DNA of 64,000 nt, from NCBI GenBank assembly GCA_003615045.1, contig ML014160.1:55955-119954 (forward strand), in the 5' to 3' direction. The position numbers were made by a program, and so were the translations under genes. Under the pieces are notes generated by a model that ran no database searches, was not told where the DNA came from, and was given only the letters and a program-made list of their open reading frames with translations. The stretch is from Caulochytrium protostelioides. Lineage: Eukaryota; Chytridiomycota; Caulochytriomycetes; Caulochytriales; Caulochytriaceae. Each line of letters starts with the position of its first letter. Within the stretch, counting starts at the first letter, position 1. This document shows, piece after piece, positions 39,001 to 53,400 of the stretch.

Positions 39001-39959
39001 GCTCGGCCGCGCTGCTCGTCGCCCTCGCGCCACGCGGGCTGCCGCACCCCGCTCGCGATCCGGCGGCCCGACGCATCGTACTGGCCCGCGTCGTCCGCCC
39101 TGGCGGCCGCCGCGTGGCGCGGGCGCTCGAGTTCCGGGAAGTGCCCGAGCGGCGAGTGGCTGCGGCTGCGGCTGCGGCGGCGCTTGCGCGTCCCGGCGTC
39201 GCCGTCGGCAGCGGCAGCGGCGGCATCGCCACGCTGGGATGTCGGCCGGTCGGCGCTCCGCCGGACAGGACTGAGATCGTCGTCGAGGCCACGGCGCGAG
39301 CCCGCGGCCGTCGTCGATGCCGCCGCGCCACGGGCGACAGGAAAGCGCGGCGGGCTGAGACTGGGGCTCGTGTTGCGGCGCATGCTCCGCTCCAGGTGGC
39401 GGGCGCCGTCGGTATCGTTCGGCAGGCTTAAGAACGGGAACGCCGCCTCGGCCTCGGCGATCTGCCGACGCAGGCGTTCCTGGGCTTCCCGCTCCGCCGG
39501 AGTCAGGGCGTCGGACCCGGAGGACGTGCCCTGGGACTGCGACTGCGAGGCGGGCGGCGAAAGGCCATCGCGCGTCGGATGCTTGCTCGCTTTGCTCGAC
39601 TTGGACGACTTGCCGCCTTTCGACTTTTTGGCGCTCCGGTAGACCGCGGGCAAGCGCTCCGTGATCAGCCGGTCGAGCGCGGCCACAAGGGGCGGCGGGA
39701 ACTCCGCGCCCGCGGCGCGCAAATGCTTCTCGAAGCGGTCGCAGGACTTGCTGCGCGCGTGCATGTCCACAATGAACTCGGCGAGCGTTGCGTCGGCGAG
39801 ACCCGTGTGTGTCTGCAACTCCGCCGCTACACGGCTCACGAGCGCCGCATGCTCGAGTTTTTCCAGGTCTGATGGCGCCGCCGCCGCTGCCGTCGTCGTC
39901 GTTGCCGCCGTGGTCGTGGTCGTTGTCGCCGTCGCCGTCGCCGTCGCGGCGCCCTCCAT
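36075..39959 (-). CDS. PRP22: Pre-mRNA splicing DEAH-box RNA helicase Prp22/DHX8
   Basis: Releases spliced mRNA from the spliceosome after exon ligation. The 1294-aa protein starts at the first ATG. A variable N-terminus (Thr/Ala-rich, then Lys/Ser-rich with RS-like stretches) is followed by the S1 RNA-binding domain at about 330-400 ([28 protein letters not shown]), which sets Prp22/DHX8 apart from Prp2, Prp16 and Prp43. Helicase motifs: [11 protein letters not shown] (Lys661), II DEAH (Asp752), III SAT (about 780), [18 protein letters not shown] (about 955). The ratchet/OB region ends with [19 protein letters not shown] sequence. The N-terminal block (residues about 30-100) resembles the DHX8 N-terminal helical domain. 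It is a single exon despite encoding a splicing factor. Confidence 0.96.
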   Translation of the reverse strand: MEGAATATATATTTTTTAATTTTAAAAAPSDLEKLEHAALVSRVAAELQTHTGLADATLAEFIVDMHARSKSCDRFEKHLRAAGAEFPPPLVAALDRLITERLPAVYRSAKKSKGGKSSKSSKASKHPTRDGLSPPASQSQSQGTSSGSDALTPAEREAQERLRRQIAEAEAAFPFLSLPNDTDGARHLERSMRRNTSPSLSPPRFPVARGAAASTTAAGSRRGLDDDLSPVRRSADRPTSQRGDAAAAAADGDAGTRKRRRSRSRSHSPLGHFPELERPRHAAAARADDAGQYDASGRRIASGVRQPAWREGDEQRGRARVRMDEQPLLHKIYEGKISNMRDFGAFVQLEGVRGRPEGMVHISAMSATGRVNNVADVVQRGQSVKVKVMSMAGNRMALSMRDVDQVTGRDLSPHLQVMTPEEMKAFQEKQHQDTLASLRASKQGAANGSAPQDPTARRNVRLTSPERFELRQLIAAGVLNPRDHPEVAERAQLIAQDAEEEVDIEIRDDEAAFLRGQSRHAMELSPVRVVQNPDGSLNRAAQASVEIAKTRREIRQQQQEEELAAANRTEVPWLDPLRDTIGASQAAAQAGFGDLRSTASKLPEWKRHAFDAATTFGKVTDLSLQAQRESLPIFKLRSIIIQGVREHQMLVVVGDTGSGKTTQMTQYLYEEGFAERGMIGCTQPRRVAAMSVAKRVAEECGVRLGAEVGYTIRFEDCTSPDTRIKYMTDGMLLRECLMDPLLNKYSVLLLDEAHERTMITDVLFGLLKAAAHQRPDLKLIITSATLDASKFSRYFDSCPILSIPGRTFPVEILFAKEPETDYLDAALITVLEIHLNEPAGDILLFLTGQEEIDTSCETLYERMKALGPMCPELIILPVYSALPSEMQTRIFEPAPPGSRKVIIATNIAETSLTIDGIYYVVDPGFVKQNSYDPKLGMDALVVVPISQAQARQRAGRAGRTGPGKCYRLYTEAAYQNEMLPNAVPEIQRVNLSNTVLMLKAMGVNDLLHFDFMDPPPVATLITSLENLYQLGALDNEGLLTRLGRKMAEFPLEPALSKFLISSVDLKCSDEALTIVAMLSAQNIFHRPRDKQQVADSRKARFNQPEGDHITLLVVYNAWQASNFSNAWCFENYIQARSMKRAADIRKQLLGIMDRYHQDVVSCGKDYDKILQAICGGFFRHASKKDPQEGYKTLVEGTPVFIHPSSALYQKQPEWVIYHELVLTSKEYMREVVSIKPQWLIEAAPNFLKRADDEKLSRRKRQEKVEPLFNRYEPPNAWRISKVTRANRSSQLFG

Positions 39960-40649
39960 CGCGCACGAACCGCTCAGGAGCCCGAGCCGTGACGGCAGAA
40001 ACGGGTCAACAGCAGCACGGAGCGCCCGAGTCTGGTATGATCACGGCCTTAACAGAGAGAAATGATCACGCGATGGGGCAGACGAGGCAGGCAGGCGAGT
40101 CGGGAAGGCGAGGCAGGCGAGGCAGGCAGAGCGGAGTAGGCGGAGTGGGTGGCCAGTCGCGAGCACGGCGGGTTGTGGCAGGAAATCGGGGCTCAAATAC
40201 TATCTCTATCATGGGCTGGTGTGGTCGTTGGCGTCGGTCCATTGGCCCCGCCGTGCGGATCACGAGCATGGATGACGAGCACGAGGGCTGCTCGCTCGCT
40301 TGATCGTGCGACGGTATTCACGCCGCCGGCCAAGTAGCCGACGGCCGCTATCCACGACGCTGGCGAGTGAGACCCGTGCTCGCGCCGCCGCTGGGTTTCA
40401 GCCACACTCGCGCCACATCGCCGTTCCTGATCCGACTTCCGGCGATTTCCGACGGCTACTGGATGTGGCGTGTGGCCCCGCCGACCTCCTTCTCCTTCTC
40501 GGCCTCGGGTGGGGTCGCGAGGGCAACTGCCCTCGCAGCACGCCAGCATCCCCGTCGGATCACGCCAGCAACACGAAAACCCATCCAAGAGCAACGTCTC
40601 TCGTTGATTCGGGTCACGCTAACGCCAGTGCCTTTCTTAATTAGCTCGT
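39960..40649. other. 690-bp intergenic region upstream of PRP22
   Basis: Contains GGCAGGCGA-type direct repeats (about 40085-40130). It must hold the PRP22 promoter and ARG5,6 3' flank. No gene recognised. Confidence 0.6.
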
Positions 40650-43482
<2,833 letters not shown>

Positions 43483-44714
43483 GACGCGATGAAAATGAAC
43501 AAGGAGTCAGCGGAAGCGGGAGGAGGGAGCGGGAGCGGGAGCAGGAGCGGGAGGAGATCGAGAGACGCAGCGCAGGGCACGAGGGCGACCGTGGCGTGAG
43601 CGCGAGCAGCGGGACGGCGCGGTCGTGGCGCGACGCTCTGACGGCGCGATCCTCGCGTCCGTCGGCCGGATCACGGCTTCTTGTTCGGGCGACCTGTGCT
43701 CCGCAGGTATACCGATCAAGCGACGCGTCGTCGTCGTCGTTGTCGTCGTTGCCGTCCGAGCACGATCCCGGCTCCGCCGACTCCCGCCGCCACCACGATC
43801 GTCCCGCCGTCGGCGCTGCGGGGCCCTGCGGCGGGCCGGGGATGCGGCGCGTCGCGCGTGCGCGCGCCCGCCCGCCGGATGGCCTTCGCCGCGGTCACGG
43901 CGCCCGATCGTCTGTGGCGGGGGAAGGGCGTCGTGGACGCCGCGTGCTAGCGGCCCGGGGCCCGACCGGCGGCGCCAGCATCGGGCATGCGGCGGCGCCG
44001 GGCATCGGGTATGCGGCTTGGCCGGTCAGTGACCTGGAAGCAACCCAGACGCGTCGGGAGGGATCCCGCGAGGGTCTGGCGAAGGGCGGCCCGACGCCGC
44101 CCCAGCAGGCGCCGCCGGGTCAGAAGAAAGGGTCTCTCGCGGGAGGGAGCCTCGCCCGAATGACAACAAAAGGCCAAACGGGACCGTCGACCTCCCGCCG
44201 GGTCGAGGGGTGTCGATGCACGCGCATCCATCGCACGGGCGGAGCCGCGTCGACGGCCCCGGACCCAGGGCCCCGCCACCCGAGCCGCCTTCGCGAAACA
44301 CCCGCTCGTCTCTCCGCCGGCGCCACAGTGACTGCGAGACAACGCCAGCGTGCGTGCGTGCGTGCGAGAGAGAGTGTGTGTAAGAGAGAGTGAGCGTGAA
44401 GAAGCCCATGACGGGGAACCCATGCAGGATCCCGGCAGCCATGCAGCCTTGACCGCTGGGGGAGACGCGGGAGAGAGACAGCCCAGACTGTCAGACCATC
44501 AACGGCGGCGTCATGCCGCTTCGCGTCCCGGACCTCCTCCCGATGCCATCCTCGGCGACACGCGTCGACACATCGATGTGAAGCCATTAGATAAAATGAG
44601 CGAATAAGTGACATACGCGCCGCTCGCATGGTTTAGGTGCCGCTGATGGGAGCGTCGCGACACGACGGGTTCGGAACGGCAGGAGGGCGGGGCGAGATCC
44701 ATGCGTTTTTGCAG
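43483..44714. other. 1.2-kb intergenic region upstream of ARG5,6
   Basis: Holds the ARG5,6 promoter and the 3' flank of the SPATA20-like gene. GAGCGG/GCGGGA purine-rich repeats (about 43515-43560) and a GTGCGTGC/GAGAGA run (44350-44398) are present. No gene or TATA box recognised. Confidence 0.6.
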
Positions 44715-47387
44715 TTACGCAGGCGACACAGCCGCTTTCAGCGCGTCAAGCGAGGTGAGCGGTAGCCCGCACGTCTGGTGGCGGCAGAGCCACGCGGTGG
44801 GCGTCGTGACCGGCGTCTGCGCGAGCGACCGCAGCTCGGACGCCGTCTCGCCGAACGCCGCCACGAGCGCCGGGTTGAGGCGCACGACCAGGCGATGCGG
44901 ATGGAACGCGGCCTGCGCCGTGCGCAAAAAGTCCTGCTCGGCGGCCGACAGCGCCGTCCCTTGCGCGTCCGAGGGCAGCGCCACTACGAGCAGCTCGACG
45001 CCCTGGGTGACGCCGTAGGAGGCCGCGGCGAGGAAGGGCATCGATTGCGGCTGGGAGCGTAAGCGCGGCCAGAACGCCGCGAGCACCGAGGTCGCGTAGT
45101 GATCGCACACGCCGTCTTCCTCCAGCAAGCCCAAGCGGGTCATGTTCCACGTGGCCACCGACGACGCCGTCGGCTCGGCGCCGTCGTGGTCGGCCTTCGT
45201 GCGCAGCGGCAGCTGCGTATCGTCGTGCCGCGCGGTGTAGAAGACGTGGTGATCCTGGTCAAAGAAGTGGTCGCCGAGCGTCGTGTTGAGGGCACGCGCC
45301 CACGTCAGCCACGTCGCGTCCATGTCCGCCTGGTACAGATGCAGCAGGCCATACGTCAGGAAGGCATAGTCATCCGCAAACCCGCCGATCTGGCTGGGGC
45401 CTTCGCGGTAGCTGCGGATCAGCTCGTTTGTCTCAGGGTTCCACATGTGCCGCTGAATAAAGCGGGCGGCGTCCTGCGCCATTGTGAGATACTCGGGACG
45501 GTTGAGCTGGACCGCGGCCTGGGCGAACGCGGCGATCATGAGCCCGTTCCAGCTCACGATAATCTTGTCGTCGCGATGGGGCTTCGGCCGCTTCAGCCGC
45601 GCCTCCCACAGCGTGCCCAGGCTCGCCTGGATCTGCGTCTTGACCGCCGACTCGGTCAGGTGCCACTTCTTGGCCGTCTCGGCCGCCGTGTGCCGCATGA
45701 TCAGTGCATTCTTGCCCGTCATCTCATTATGCGGGTCCTTGTGTCGGGGGATGTTGCCGCTGGGTTCGATCCCGAACATGAATGCAAACACGTCATACTG
45801 GTCGCCCAGCAGACCGCGGAGCTCGTCGGCGCCCCACACGGCAAACGCGCCTTCCTTCTTGTGCGTGTCCGCATGCGTCGGCAAGCTGTCGGCGTCTTCG
45901 GCGCAATAGAAACCACCTTCCGGCGAGCGCAAGTCGCGCGACACGTAGGTGCAGATATCGTGCACCGCCTCGGCATAGATCGGCTTGCCCGTGATGGCGT
46001 GCAGCTCGGTGAAAGCGATGGCGAGCTGCGCCTGGTCGTACAGCATCTTTTCCCAGTGGCAGACGTGCCACTCGGTGTCGGTGCTGTAGCGGTGGAAGCC
46101 CTTGCCGACATGATCGTGGATTCCGCCACGGATCATGTGCTCGCACGTGAACTCGACCCATTCAAGAGCCTTTTGGGCGCGGTTCTGGCGTTCCCGCAGC
46201 CGCGCCTTGACGCCGTTCTTGGCTGTCGCCTCGATGCGATACTTGGCGGCCAGCTCATGCAGGGTCGCATCGGAAACGTTCGGCTGCTCGAGCTGGTGCA
46301 GCTCCGAGGGGAGCAGCCGGTTCGCCACGTGGAACCGGGTCAGGAAAAGCAAGATCGAGGGACACGGGAACTTGGGCGCGTCGCTGAAGCCGCCCCATTC
46401 GTCGTCGAACGTGGCACCGAACGCGCCATACACGTGCGCGTACCAGCTGTCATCCATCTGCGCCACGACGTTCTGTTGCGAGGCATCGTCGACGCTCGCA
46501 TGGTCCTGCGCCGCAAACGCCTGGAGCTGGTCGGTAATATGGCTGGCGCTCGCCTTGACTTTCGCAGGATTCGTCTTCCACGTTTTGGCGATTGAGGTGA
46601 GCAGATCCGCGAAGCCGGGACTGCCGTAGCGCCGCGTAGGCGGGTAGTACGTCCCGCCGTAAATGGGCTGCAGCTCGGGCGTCAGCCAGACCGACATGGG
46701 CCATCCGCCGCGCCCCGTCAGCGTCTGGACGAACGTCATGTACGCACCGTCGACGTCAGGCCGCTCTTCGCGGTCGACCTTGATGGGAACGAAGTGCTCG
46801 TTGAGGATCTTGGCAATATCCTCGTTCTCGAAGGACTCGTGCGCCATGACGTGACACCAGTGACACGTCGCGTACCCCACGCTCACAAAGGCGACCTTGC
46901 CTTCCTTGCGGGCCTTCGCGAAGGCTTCTTCGCCCCACGGGAGCCAGTCCACGGGGTTGTGCGCGTGCTGCAAGAGATACGGCGATTTCTCGTGAATGAG
47001 GGCGTTGGTGAATTTGGGGTCCTGGAGGGACTGTTTGCCTTGCTTGCCTGGCGGGGTGGTCGATGCCACCGTCGAGTCAGGTGGCGTCGTCGCGGCGGTG
47101 GAGGCCATCGTGGCGACGGAGCGGCAGCGACGTGAATCCCAGGATCGTGGTCCAAAAGGGGATCGGAGCGAGACGGTCGCCAGCCCGCGGCGCCAGGGTC
47201 CACGTGGGAATGAGGTCGGAGCTGACGCAGCGGCTGGGGTCAGCCGGTCAACCGGAGAAGGAGGCGGAAAGAATAGCGGAGCCGCGCAGGTACCCGGCAG
47301 AGCGGTGGGTGGCACGGCAATCGGTGATGCTGTGGTAATGAAACGAGAGCGTTGTGCGGATCGCGCCAGCAGAGCGGCGCGTGACAT
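44715..47387 (-). CDS. SPATA20/YyaL-type protein: thioredoxin-like domain plus (alpha/alpha)6 barrel
   Basis: An 890-aa protein of the DUF255 family found from bacteria (YyaL) to humans (SPATA20). The first about 100 residues are basic and Ser/Arg-rich, consistent with a mitochondrial presequence. The thioredoxin-fold part has [20 protein letters not shown], then [17 protein letters not shown] with the CHWC pair Cys175/Cys178, [17 protein letters not shown] and [20 protein letters not shown]. The remainder resembles the N-acylglucosamine 2-epimerase/cellobiose-epimerase barrel ([64 protein letters not shown]). The enzymatic activity of the family is not established. The ATG at 47387 is the first in frame. 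Confidence 0.93.
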   Translation of the reverse strand: MSRAALLARSAQRSRFITTASPIAVPPTALPGTCAAPLFFPPPSPVDRLTPAAASAPTSFPRGPWRRGLATVSLRSPFGPRSWDSRRCRSVATMASTAATTPPDSTVASTTPPGKQGKQSLQDPKFTNALIHEKSPYLLQHAHNPVDWLPWGEEAFAKARKEGKVAFVSVGYATCHWCHVMAHESFENEDIAKILNEHFVPIKVDREERPDVDGAYMTFVQTLTGRGGWPMSVWLTPELQPIYGGTYYPPTRRYGSPGFADLLTSIAKTWKTNPAKVKASASHITDQLQAFAAQDHASVDDASQQNVVAQMDDSWYAHVYGAFGATFDDEWGGFSDAPKFPCPSILLFLTRFHVANRLLPSELHQLEQPNVSDATLHELAAKYRIEATAKNGVKARLRERQNRAQKALEWVEFTCEHMIRGGIHDHVGKGFHRYSTDTEWHVCHWEKMLYDQAQLAIAFTELHAITGKPIYAEAVHDICTYVSRDLRSPEGGFYCAEDADSLPTHADTHKKEGAFAVWGADELRGLLGDQYDVFAFMFGIEPSGNIPRHKDPHNEMTGKNALIMRHTAAETAKKWHLTESAVKTQIQASLGTLWEARLKRPKPHRDDKIIVSWNGLMIAAFAQAAVQLNRPEYLTMAQDAARFIQRHMWNPETNELIRSYREGPSQIGGFADDYAFLTYGLLHLYQADMDATWLTWARALNTTLGDHFFDQDHHVFYTARHDDTQLPLRTKADHDGAEPTASSVATWNMTRLGLLEEDGVCDHYATSVLAAFWPRLRSQPQSMPFLAAASYGVTQGVELLVVALPSDAQGTALSAAEQDFLRTAQAAFHPHRLVVRLNPALVAAFGETASELRSLAQTPVTTPTAWLCRHQTCGLPLTSLDALKAAVSPA

Positions 47388-47539
47388 GGTCGGTCGTGGG
47401 GTGTCAGTGGCTTGCGAGTCGACGCCGTTTCAGGGAGCGCGGACGATGCAGTGCCGTGCCTATGGCAATGGCACGGACACACAGGACGACCGTCTGCGGC
47501 GGGTCGATCCCCACGAAGGGTGGATCGGTTGATCGATCG

Positions 47540-47571
47540 CCCTGTTATAGGCCTGCCGTCCTATAGCAGGG
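47540..47571. repeat. 12-bp inverted repeat, one mismatch, 8-nt loop
   Basis: CCCTGTTATAGG and CCTATAGCAGGG flank CCTGCCGT; a single T/C difference breaks perfect pairing (a G-T wobble if RNA). Confidence 0.85.
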
Positions 47572-47704
47572 TCGACCCGGTATCCGCATCTGTCGATTGT
47601 GATCGATCGTTCTGCCACGCGTCGGCGCCGCCCCGGCCCTGCCCCCCATTGGCGCCGGCAGCAGCACTCCCGGCCGGCCGTCTGCCTGACCCCCCCGGCG
47701 GACA

Positions 47705-47737
47705 TGACGTCACGGCCGCCGGCCGGCCGGCGGCCGT
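47705..47737. promoter_or_regulatory. CRE (TGACGTCA) overlapping a 26-bp perfect GC palindrome
   Basis: TGACGTCA occupies 47705-47712. Starting on its last base, a perfect palindrome spans 47712-47737 (half-site ACGGCCGCCGGCC). A full ATF/CREB site in the centre of a divergent promoter is a plausible shared control element. Confidence 0.6.
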
Positions 47738-48319
47738 CGCTGCCGTCACTGACGCCGGCGCCCCAGCCTTCCGCCGTTTTCTCAGGTCATCGCCGCGGGG
47801 GTCGGCGTCCGACATGACATCGCGCCACATCACATCACATCGCGTCGCCTTCGCGATCCCTTGGCGGGCGCTCACCTTCCACGTGGCACCGGTATCCCGG
47901 CGCCACGTGTCCAGCAACGGCACCGCCCTGTGTCGTGGGGTCCAGGAGCATCAAAGCGATTCCCCTTTTTCATTCATTCGCGCGGCCGTGCGCTTCCTCT
48001 GGCTCTCGGCAGGACTGTGCCGCCGCTTTCACGGCGTGGCGACCTCGACAGCGACAGCGGTCCTGCAGACGATTCGACGTTGCAGACGGTTCGGCGTGCC
48101 GACGTGTCAGCGGGTTAAACGAGCTTGGCGTGCAGACCCGATCGACGAGGCCGACGAAGCCGACAAGGCATACTAGACCAACGTGGCTGGCCACGCCTGT
48201 TTAGCATCGTCCTGCCGCGTCGCGTCTGGCACGTGGGAGCGGCACCGACCGTCCGATCCGTAGTCGTCGCGTGAGCCGGTCGCGTGAGCCGGTCGCTCGC
48301 GTCTCCATGGCCATCCACG

Positions 48320-49603
48320 ATGGACCGGTTCAATGAGTTCGCCCAGGTGGAGGCGATGCTGTTTTGCGAGTTTCATCCACGGTCCGGCCCCGTGGTCACG
48401 TACAAGGTGCCCGAGAACTTTGGCGATGCATTCGACAGTATCTCGGAATACCTCATTCCGAAGCCCGCGTTCTGCAACCGGCTCGTCACGGTGCATACGA
48501 CTACGCACATCGTGATGGGTCACGCGGTGCTCATCCCCCACGAGAAGTATGAGCGCAACGCGATGCTGTTCAACCTCTGCTTTGTGTTTGCGCTCGGCGC
48601 GAATGTCGGGCCCTACGAGCCGGTCGTCACCAAGATGGCGCGGCTGCTGCGCGCGTTCGAGACCGAGTCCGGCATGCTCAGCCAGCCCGCCACCAAGGCC
48701 ACGGTGCTCACCATCATGGAGCAGCTGCAGGAGGATCTGAACTCCTACGCCGAGTCGCAGATCCCGATCAACCACGCGAACGCCATCAACATCAAAATCT
48801 TCCCCAAGTACCCAGCGACGCCGCCCGTGTACGACTGGCAGGTGCCGGTCTGCCTCGTGGACCTGATGACGATGGTCGACAAGAACTGGGACCTTACGAT
48901 GCAGCGCATCCTGCGCTACATCAACGGCGTGCTTACGGTGCGCCGGATCGCCGAAGAGGCCGCGGTCGACGCGAACCTCGTCGGCATCGCGCTGCGCCAC
49001 CTCGTCAACTACGGCTGCATCCGCATGGTCGATCTCTTCCAGTTCTCCAATGTGTATGTCCTGCGTGGCAACACGACCGCCTTCCTTGCGCAGCCCGCGC
49101 TGCAGGACCAGTATCGCCGCTTTATCGCGCTTGAGCCCGCGCACCCGCCGCCGGCGACGCGCGTCTTCACGCTGCTCTGCGGGCTGCGCCCGGGCCTGAC
49201 GGTCAAGCAGTGGATGGCCGAGAACGGGGTCGACGTGGCGCAGGTCGACGTGCGGCGCTTCTTTCTCTTTGGCGTGCTCCACAACCTCATCTACCGACTG
49301 CACAAGTTCCCGGTGACGACGCGCGGCGCCGCCGACGGCCTCGTGCGGCTGCGCGAGCACGGCTACGGCGTGCTGCGCCGCCTGATCCGCAACCACCGGC
49401 CGTACGACGAGATCTGCACCATGCTCCGCATCAGCGCCCGCGAGCTTGACGACGTGCTCGCGCTCGAGCCGGGCATCCGCTTCATCTATGCCGCCTGGGA
49501 TCCCGACCAGCAGACGGGCCCCCATCACGGGGTAGCGGGCACCCACTGCTCTCCCACGTCGGCAGTGGGCCTGGCGGGCGCCGCTTCGCAGAGCCCGAGT
49601 TAG
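48320..49603 (+). CDS. NPR2: NPR2/NPRL2, GATOR1/SEACIT subunit
   Basis: With Npr3 and Iml1/Depdc5 it forms the GTPase-activating complex that represses TORC1 when amino acids are scarce. The 427-aa protein starts MDRFNEFAQVEAMLFCEFHP at the first in-frame ATG (48320); the frame upstream begins at GTG. Conserved segments: FHPRSGPVVTYKVPENF, SISEYLIPKPAFCNRLVTV, YERNAMLFNLCFVF, then PVYDWQVPVCLVDL, DLTMQRILRYINGVLTVRRI and HLVNYGCIRMVDLFQFSNVY, in family order. The N-terminal longin domain and the C-terminal winged-helix part are both present. Length is close to human NPRL2 (380 aa), with a short Gly/Ser-rich tail. No intron needed. Confidence 0.95.
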   Translation: MDRFNEFAQVEAMLFCEFHPRSGPVVTYKVPENFGDAFDSISEYLIPKPAFCNRLVTVHTTTHIVMGHAVLIPHEKYERNAMLFNLCFVFALGANVGPYEPVVTKMARLLRAFETESGMLSQPATKATVLTIMEQLQEDLNSYAESQIPINHANAINIKIFPKYPATPPVYDWQVPVCLVDLMTMVDKNWDLTMQRILRYINGVLTVRRIAEEAAVDANLVGIALRHLVNYGCIRMVDLFQFSNVYVLRGNTTAFLAQPALQDQYRRFIALEPAHPPPATRVFTLLCGLRPGLTVKQWMAENGVDVAQVDVRRFFLFGVLHNLIYRLHKFPVTTRGAADGLVRLREHGYGVLRRLIRNHRPYDEICTMLRISARELDDVLALEPGIRFIYAAWDPDQQTGPHHGVAGTHCSPTSAVGLAGAASQSPS

Positions 49604-49908
49604 AGCGCGCGGACGAGCCGGCCCGAGCTGGCCGCGCCCACGTGGCCGCTGCCGCATGGCATCATGGGGGTCTCGCAAGACCCTTGCCACCTGAACACCC
49701 TTCTTCTATGCGTGAACACGGTACCCAACCACGGGCGGGGGTGTGGGCGAGAGCTGCCAGGCCGAGGCGCCGGCGCCGGCATCGCGCGTGGGCGGGGCTG
49801 GGCCGGAGGGGTGGTGGGCGCGACCCGAGCGACCGTGCGGGGAAGGGGATCGGCCGACGCGAGGCCCAACAGTCACGGCGCGTCTGCGCCTGCGCCCTGG
49901 CAGCGGCA

Positions 49909-49950
<42 letters not shown>

Positions 49951-50413
49951 TGGGGGGGTTCTTGGCGACGCGCGTGGCGCTGCCCCGCCCCGATCCCATG
50001 GGCCCCCCCGCCGCCGCCGCCGCGGCCGCCGTCGCCCTCATCGCCGCGGCCGCCGTCGCCGCCGCCGTCGCGACCGACGCGCTCATCACGCCGCCGCCGG
50101 GCAACAGCGATCGCGCCGCCACCCGTCTCGCCGTCCGTCCGTCGCGTCGAGGCGAGACGGCGCTCGCGTCGCGTCGCCCTGGCGGACCGACGGCGCGCAC
50201 GCCACCCGCCGCCGCCGCTGCGCTGTCGATCGCGGCTCCTCAGCCCATCACCGCGCGGCCACCGCGACGATCGTCTCCCGTCGCCTTTTCTGATCGAGCG
50301 GCTGCCGCGAGCGACTGCTGTCTGCGGGCACGCCGTGCGGGCCGCCACCGCCACCGCCGCCGCTGCCGCCGCTGCCGCCGCTGCCGCTGCCGCTGCCGGT
50401 CGCCGCCGTCGCC
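49604..50413. other. 810-bp region upstream of the WDR7-like gene, CGG-rich
   Basis: Dominated by GCC/CGG triplets, including a pure tract at 49909-49950 and CCGCTG/CCGCCA repeats at 50341-50410 just before the ATG. It probably contains promoter and 5'UTR. Long frames on both strands here are due to composition. Confidence 0.6.
49909..49950. repeat. (CGG)n trinucleotide microsatellite
   Basis: About 14 uninterrupted units. In a transcript this would be a structured 5'UTR element if transcription starts upstream. Confidence 0.9.
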
Positions 50414-53400
50414 ATGGCGGCGCCCGTGCCGCCGGGCGCCGCCCTCATCGCGCCGATCGGCATCTGGACCCGGGCCCCGCGGCCCGCCTTCGAGCACCTC
50501 CGCATCCTCGTGCCCGACGCGCGCTATCCCGGCCCGTCGTCCGCAGCGTCCCATGGCGCCGCCTCGCCCGCCCTCGCCGGCGCCGGCGCCGGCGCCGGCG
50601 CGGTGTCGGCCACCGCACCCGCACCCCCGCCCACGCCGCGGCCGTCCGCGTCGCCCGCAGGCTCGGCGGCGGGGCCGCCTGCACCCGGACGCCGCGGAGG
50701 CCGTGTCCACGGCCAGCTGATTGCCACCGAGCCCAACGGGACGATGTGGATGCTGCACATCCGCGGGCGCGCGATGGATGGCGGGCCGCCCGGGCTCACG
50801 CCGGGCGGGTACGCCGACCTGGAGCCCGTGGCGTGCATTCTCGGACACACGCGGCCCATTGCGGCGATGGCGCTCGCGGCGCCCGACGTCGACGAGACGA
50901 GTGACGCCGGCGCGCCGAGCGCGCTGCTGTCCATCGACACGGGCGGCGCGCTGCTCATGACGAGTCTCGCCGACGGCCGCTACCTCGAGGCCAACCTCGA
51001 CGCCGTCGCCGGCACGCCCACCGCCATGCTGCTCGCCGCCGGCGGCGCCTTCCTCGTCGTCGCCGGCCAGTCCCACATCGTCTCCATCTTCCACATGCCC
51101 TCGCTGCAGCTGCTGTCCGAGACCCAGCGCTTCGATACGTGGGTCGCCACGATGATCGAGCGCGTCGAAGACGGCGTCGCCCAGATCCTCGTGTTCCTCA
51201 CCGACGGCTCCGTGCACGCGTGCCATCTCGTCGTCGGCCACGGCGGCGGCAGCCTCCCGTCCGCCGTGGCCGGACCAGCGTCGTCGGCCGCGTCACGACG
51301 TTCCACGACAGCCTCGACTGCGCACGCGGACGGCGCCGACGACGACAGCGCCCGCGAGGGCGTCCGCCTCGTCCGGGACCCGGCGTTTGCCGTCGACCCG
51401 GCGCTGCAAACGGCGCTCGACCAGCCGATCCTCGGTGCGGCGGTGAGCCCGTGGGACCCGCGACACGTGTGCCTGCTGATGCCGCGGCAGATCGTGTCGG
51501 CGCAGGTGACGCTGCGGGGGATGCGCGGCCTCGCGGCATTCCCGCTGCCGATCCCGGGCACCCCGACGGTCCCAGCCCAGATCCACTTCGTCTGCGAGAC
51601 GATGGTCGCCGTCGCGTACCGCCAGTCCGACCAGGTCGACTTCTTCTATACTGGCGCCCGCGAGCAGCTCGCCGTCGTCGCCGCGCCGCTGAAGGACCTC
51701 GCCCTGCCCGCGACCCAGCGTCACCTCCTCTCGGACGACACCTACGGCTTCCACATCATCGAGTCGACCGCCGAACCCTTGATGCCCCCAGCACCCGCGC
51801 CCCCCGCCGGAGCCGCCGCCGCCGAGCGCTCCCTCTTTATCCATCTCGCCTCCGTCCGGCCCACGGCCATGACAGCCTGCGTCGGGATCAGCGCCCGCGG
51901 CCTGCTCTCCTTCGACCCAGCCACGCAGGCCTTCATGGCCTTCCACGGCTTCAACCTGGGTTCCGTCGGATCCGCGTCGGCGGTCTCGCCGTCGCCGCCG
52001 CCGTCGCTGGCCTCGGCCTCGGTCGCCGGCATGCCCGCTGCCGCCGCCCCCGTCGCGCGGCCGCCGCCCGCTCTGTTGCCCTTCGGGAAACCCATCGCGG
52101 TCTCGTGGCCCCAGCCGCGCCGCCGCCAGGATATCTGGCAAGTGCCGCCACCGCCACCGCCAGGGCCTATCCCGCGCAACGCTGCGTCCGCGCAGACGCC
52201 GCGGCACAGCCCCGCCGAGCGCCCCGCCGAGCGCCCCGCCGCGGCTCCCGCGGCCGGGCCCATGGCCGGGCCCATGGCCATGGACGATGCCCCCCAGATC
52301 AGCGCGATGGTGCTCGTGACGCCGCAGTGGGTCGCCCTCGGCATGGCGAACGGCGACCTGCTGCTCGCGCAGGTCGGCACGCTGCTCCGCTCCCTCACCA
52401 GCGAGCGCGCGCTCCGGCGGCACGCGGCCGTCTCGTTCCGCCAGGCGCATCGCGGACGCGTCACCGCCTTGCTGGTGTGTCCACGCGCCGAAGGGTCGGC
52501 CTCCGCGACGGCGACGGCGGCGGTGGCGGCGACACGGCTGGCCACCACGCATGCGGCGACGGCCTCGCCATCATCCTCGCCATCACCGGTGGCGGAGTCT
52601 ACCGGTCCCTCGGCGGCGTCCGGGACGTCGACGCCGGCACAGACCCGCGTGGGACCCCGTCGGTCGGTGGCGCTGCCCGGCCGCGATATGCCATGGCTGA
52701 TCAGCGGCGGGATGGATGGCCACGTCGTCTTTTGGAATGTGCGGTGCAGCGCCGGCCGTCGCGGCTTGGGCGACGGCGACGGCGACGGTGATGGCGACGG
52801 CGAGCACAGCGACCATGGTGACCATGACGATCAAGTCGATCAAGCCGATCACGACGACCCGGATGGGTATGACAGCGGCATGAGCAGAAGCACGCGCATC
52901 GGCATGGGCGCCGGCATGGGTGCCGTTGTGCGGATCCCCGGACACACGACGCCGGTCACGCATCTCGCGGCGGTGCCGCTGCCCATCAACGGGCATACGC
53001 GCCACGCCGTGCTCACGTTTGCGGCGTCGCCCGGCGACGGCAGCGTGTGCCTCATCGATCCGCAGCTGCCGGCGCTGACGTGGCGGTTTGTCGGGCATAC
53101 GGCGCCCGCGCACCACGTCTACTTGCGGGCCGACCACGACCTGCTGCTGCTCGTGCTGCGCGACGGCTCGCTCTGGGGCTGGCACCTGCGCACCGGCCAC
53201 CTCGACCGCCGCGAGGCCAAGCCCACCCCGAGTCTGCTTGCGGCGCCGGCCCAGCACCTCGTGACCGTGCCGGAGATCGGCGGCGCGCTGCGCGACGCGG
53301 TGACCCCTTCGCTCGCGTGGCGGCGGCCGGGCGCGCATGGCACGGCGCTCCCGCGGCGCCTACGCCGCCCCCTGCTGGAGACGCGCGTCCTCGCCGACCA

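Larger units (their letters stand above)
47388..48319. promoter_or_regulatory. 932-bp bidirectional promoter region (SPATA20-like / NPR2)
   Basis: The two genes diverge. Notable elements are an imperfect inverted repeat (47540-47571) and a CRE fused to a 26-bp palindrome (47705-47737). Coding frames crossing it have no family features. Confidence 0.6.

Noticed and set aside
49642..50904. 420-codon plus-strand frame overlapping the start of the WDR7-like gene
   Set aside because: Made of CGG/GCC repeats read as Ala/Arg; out of frame with the WD40 protein.
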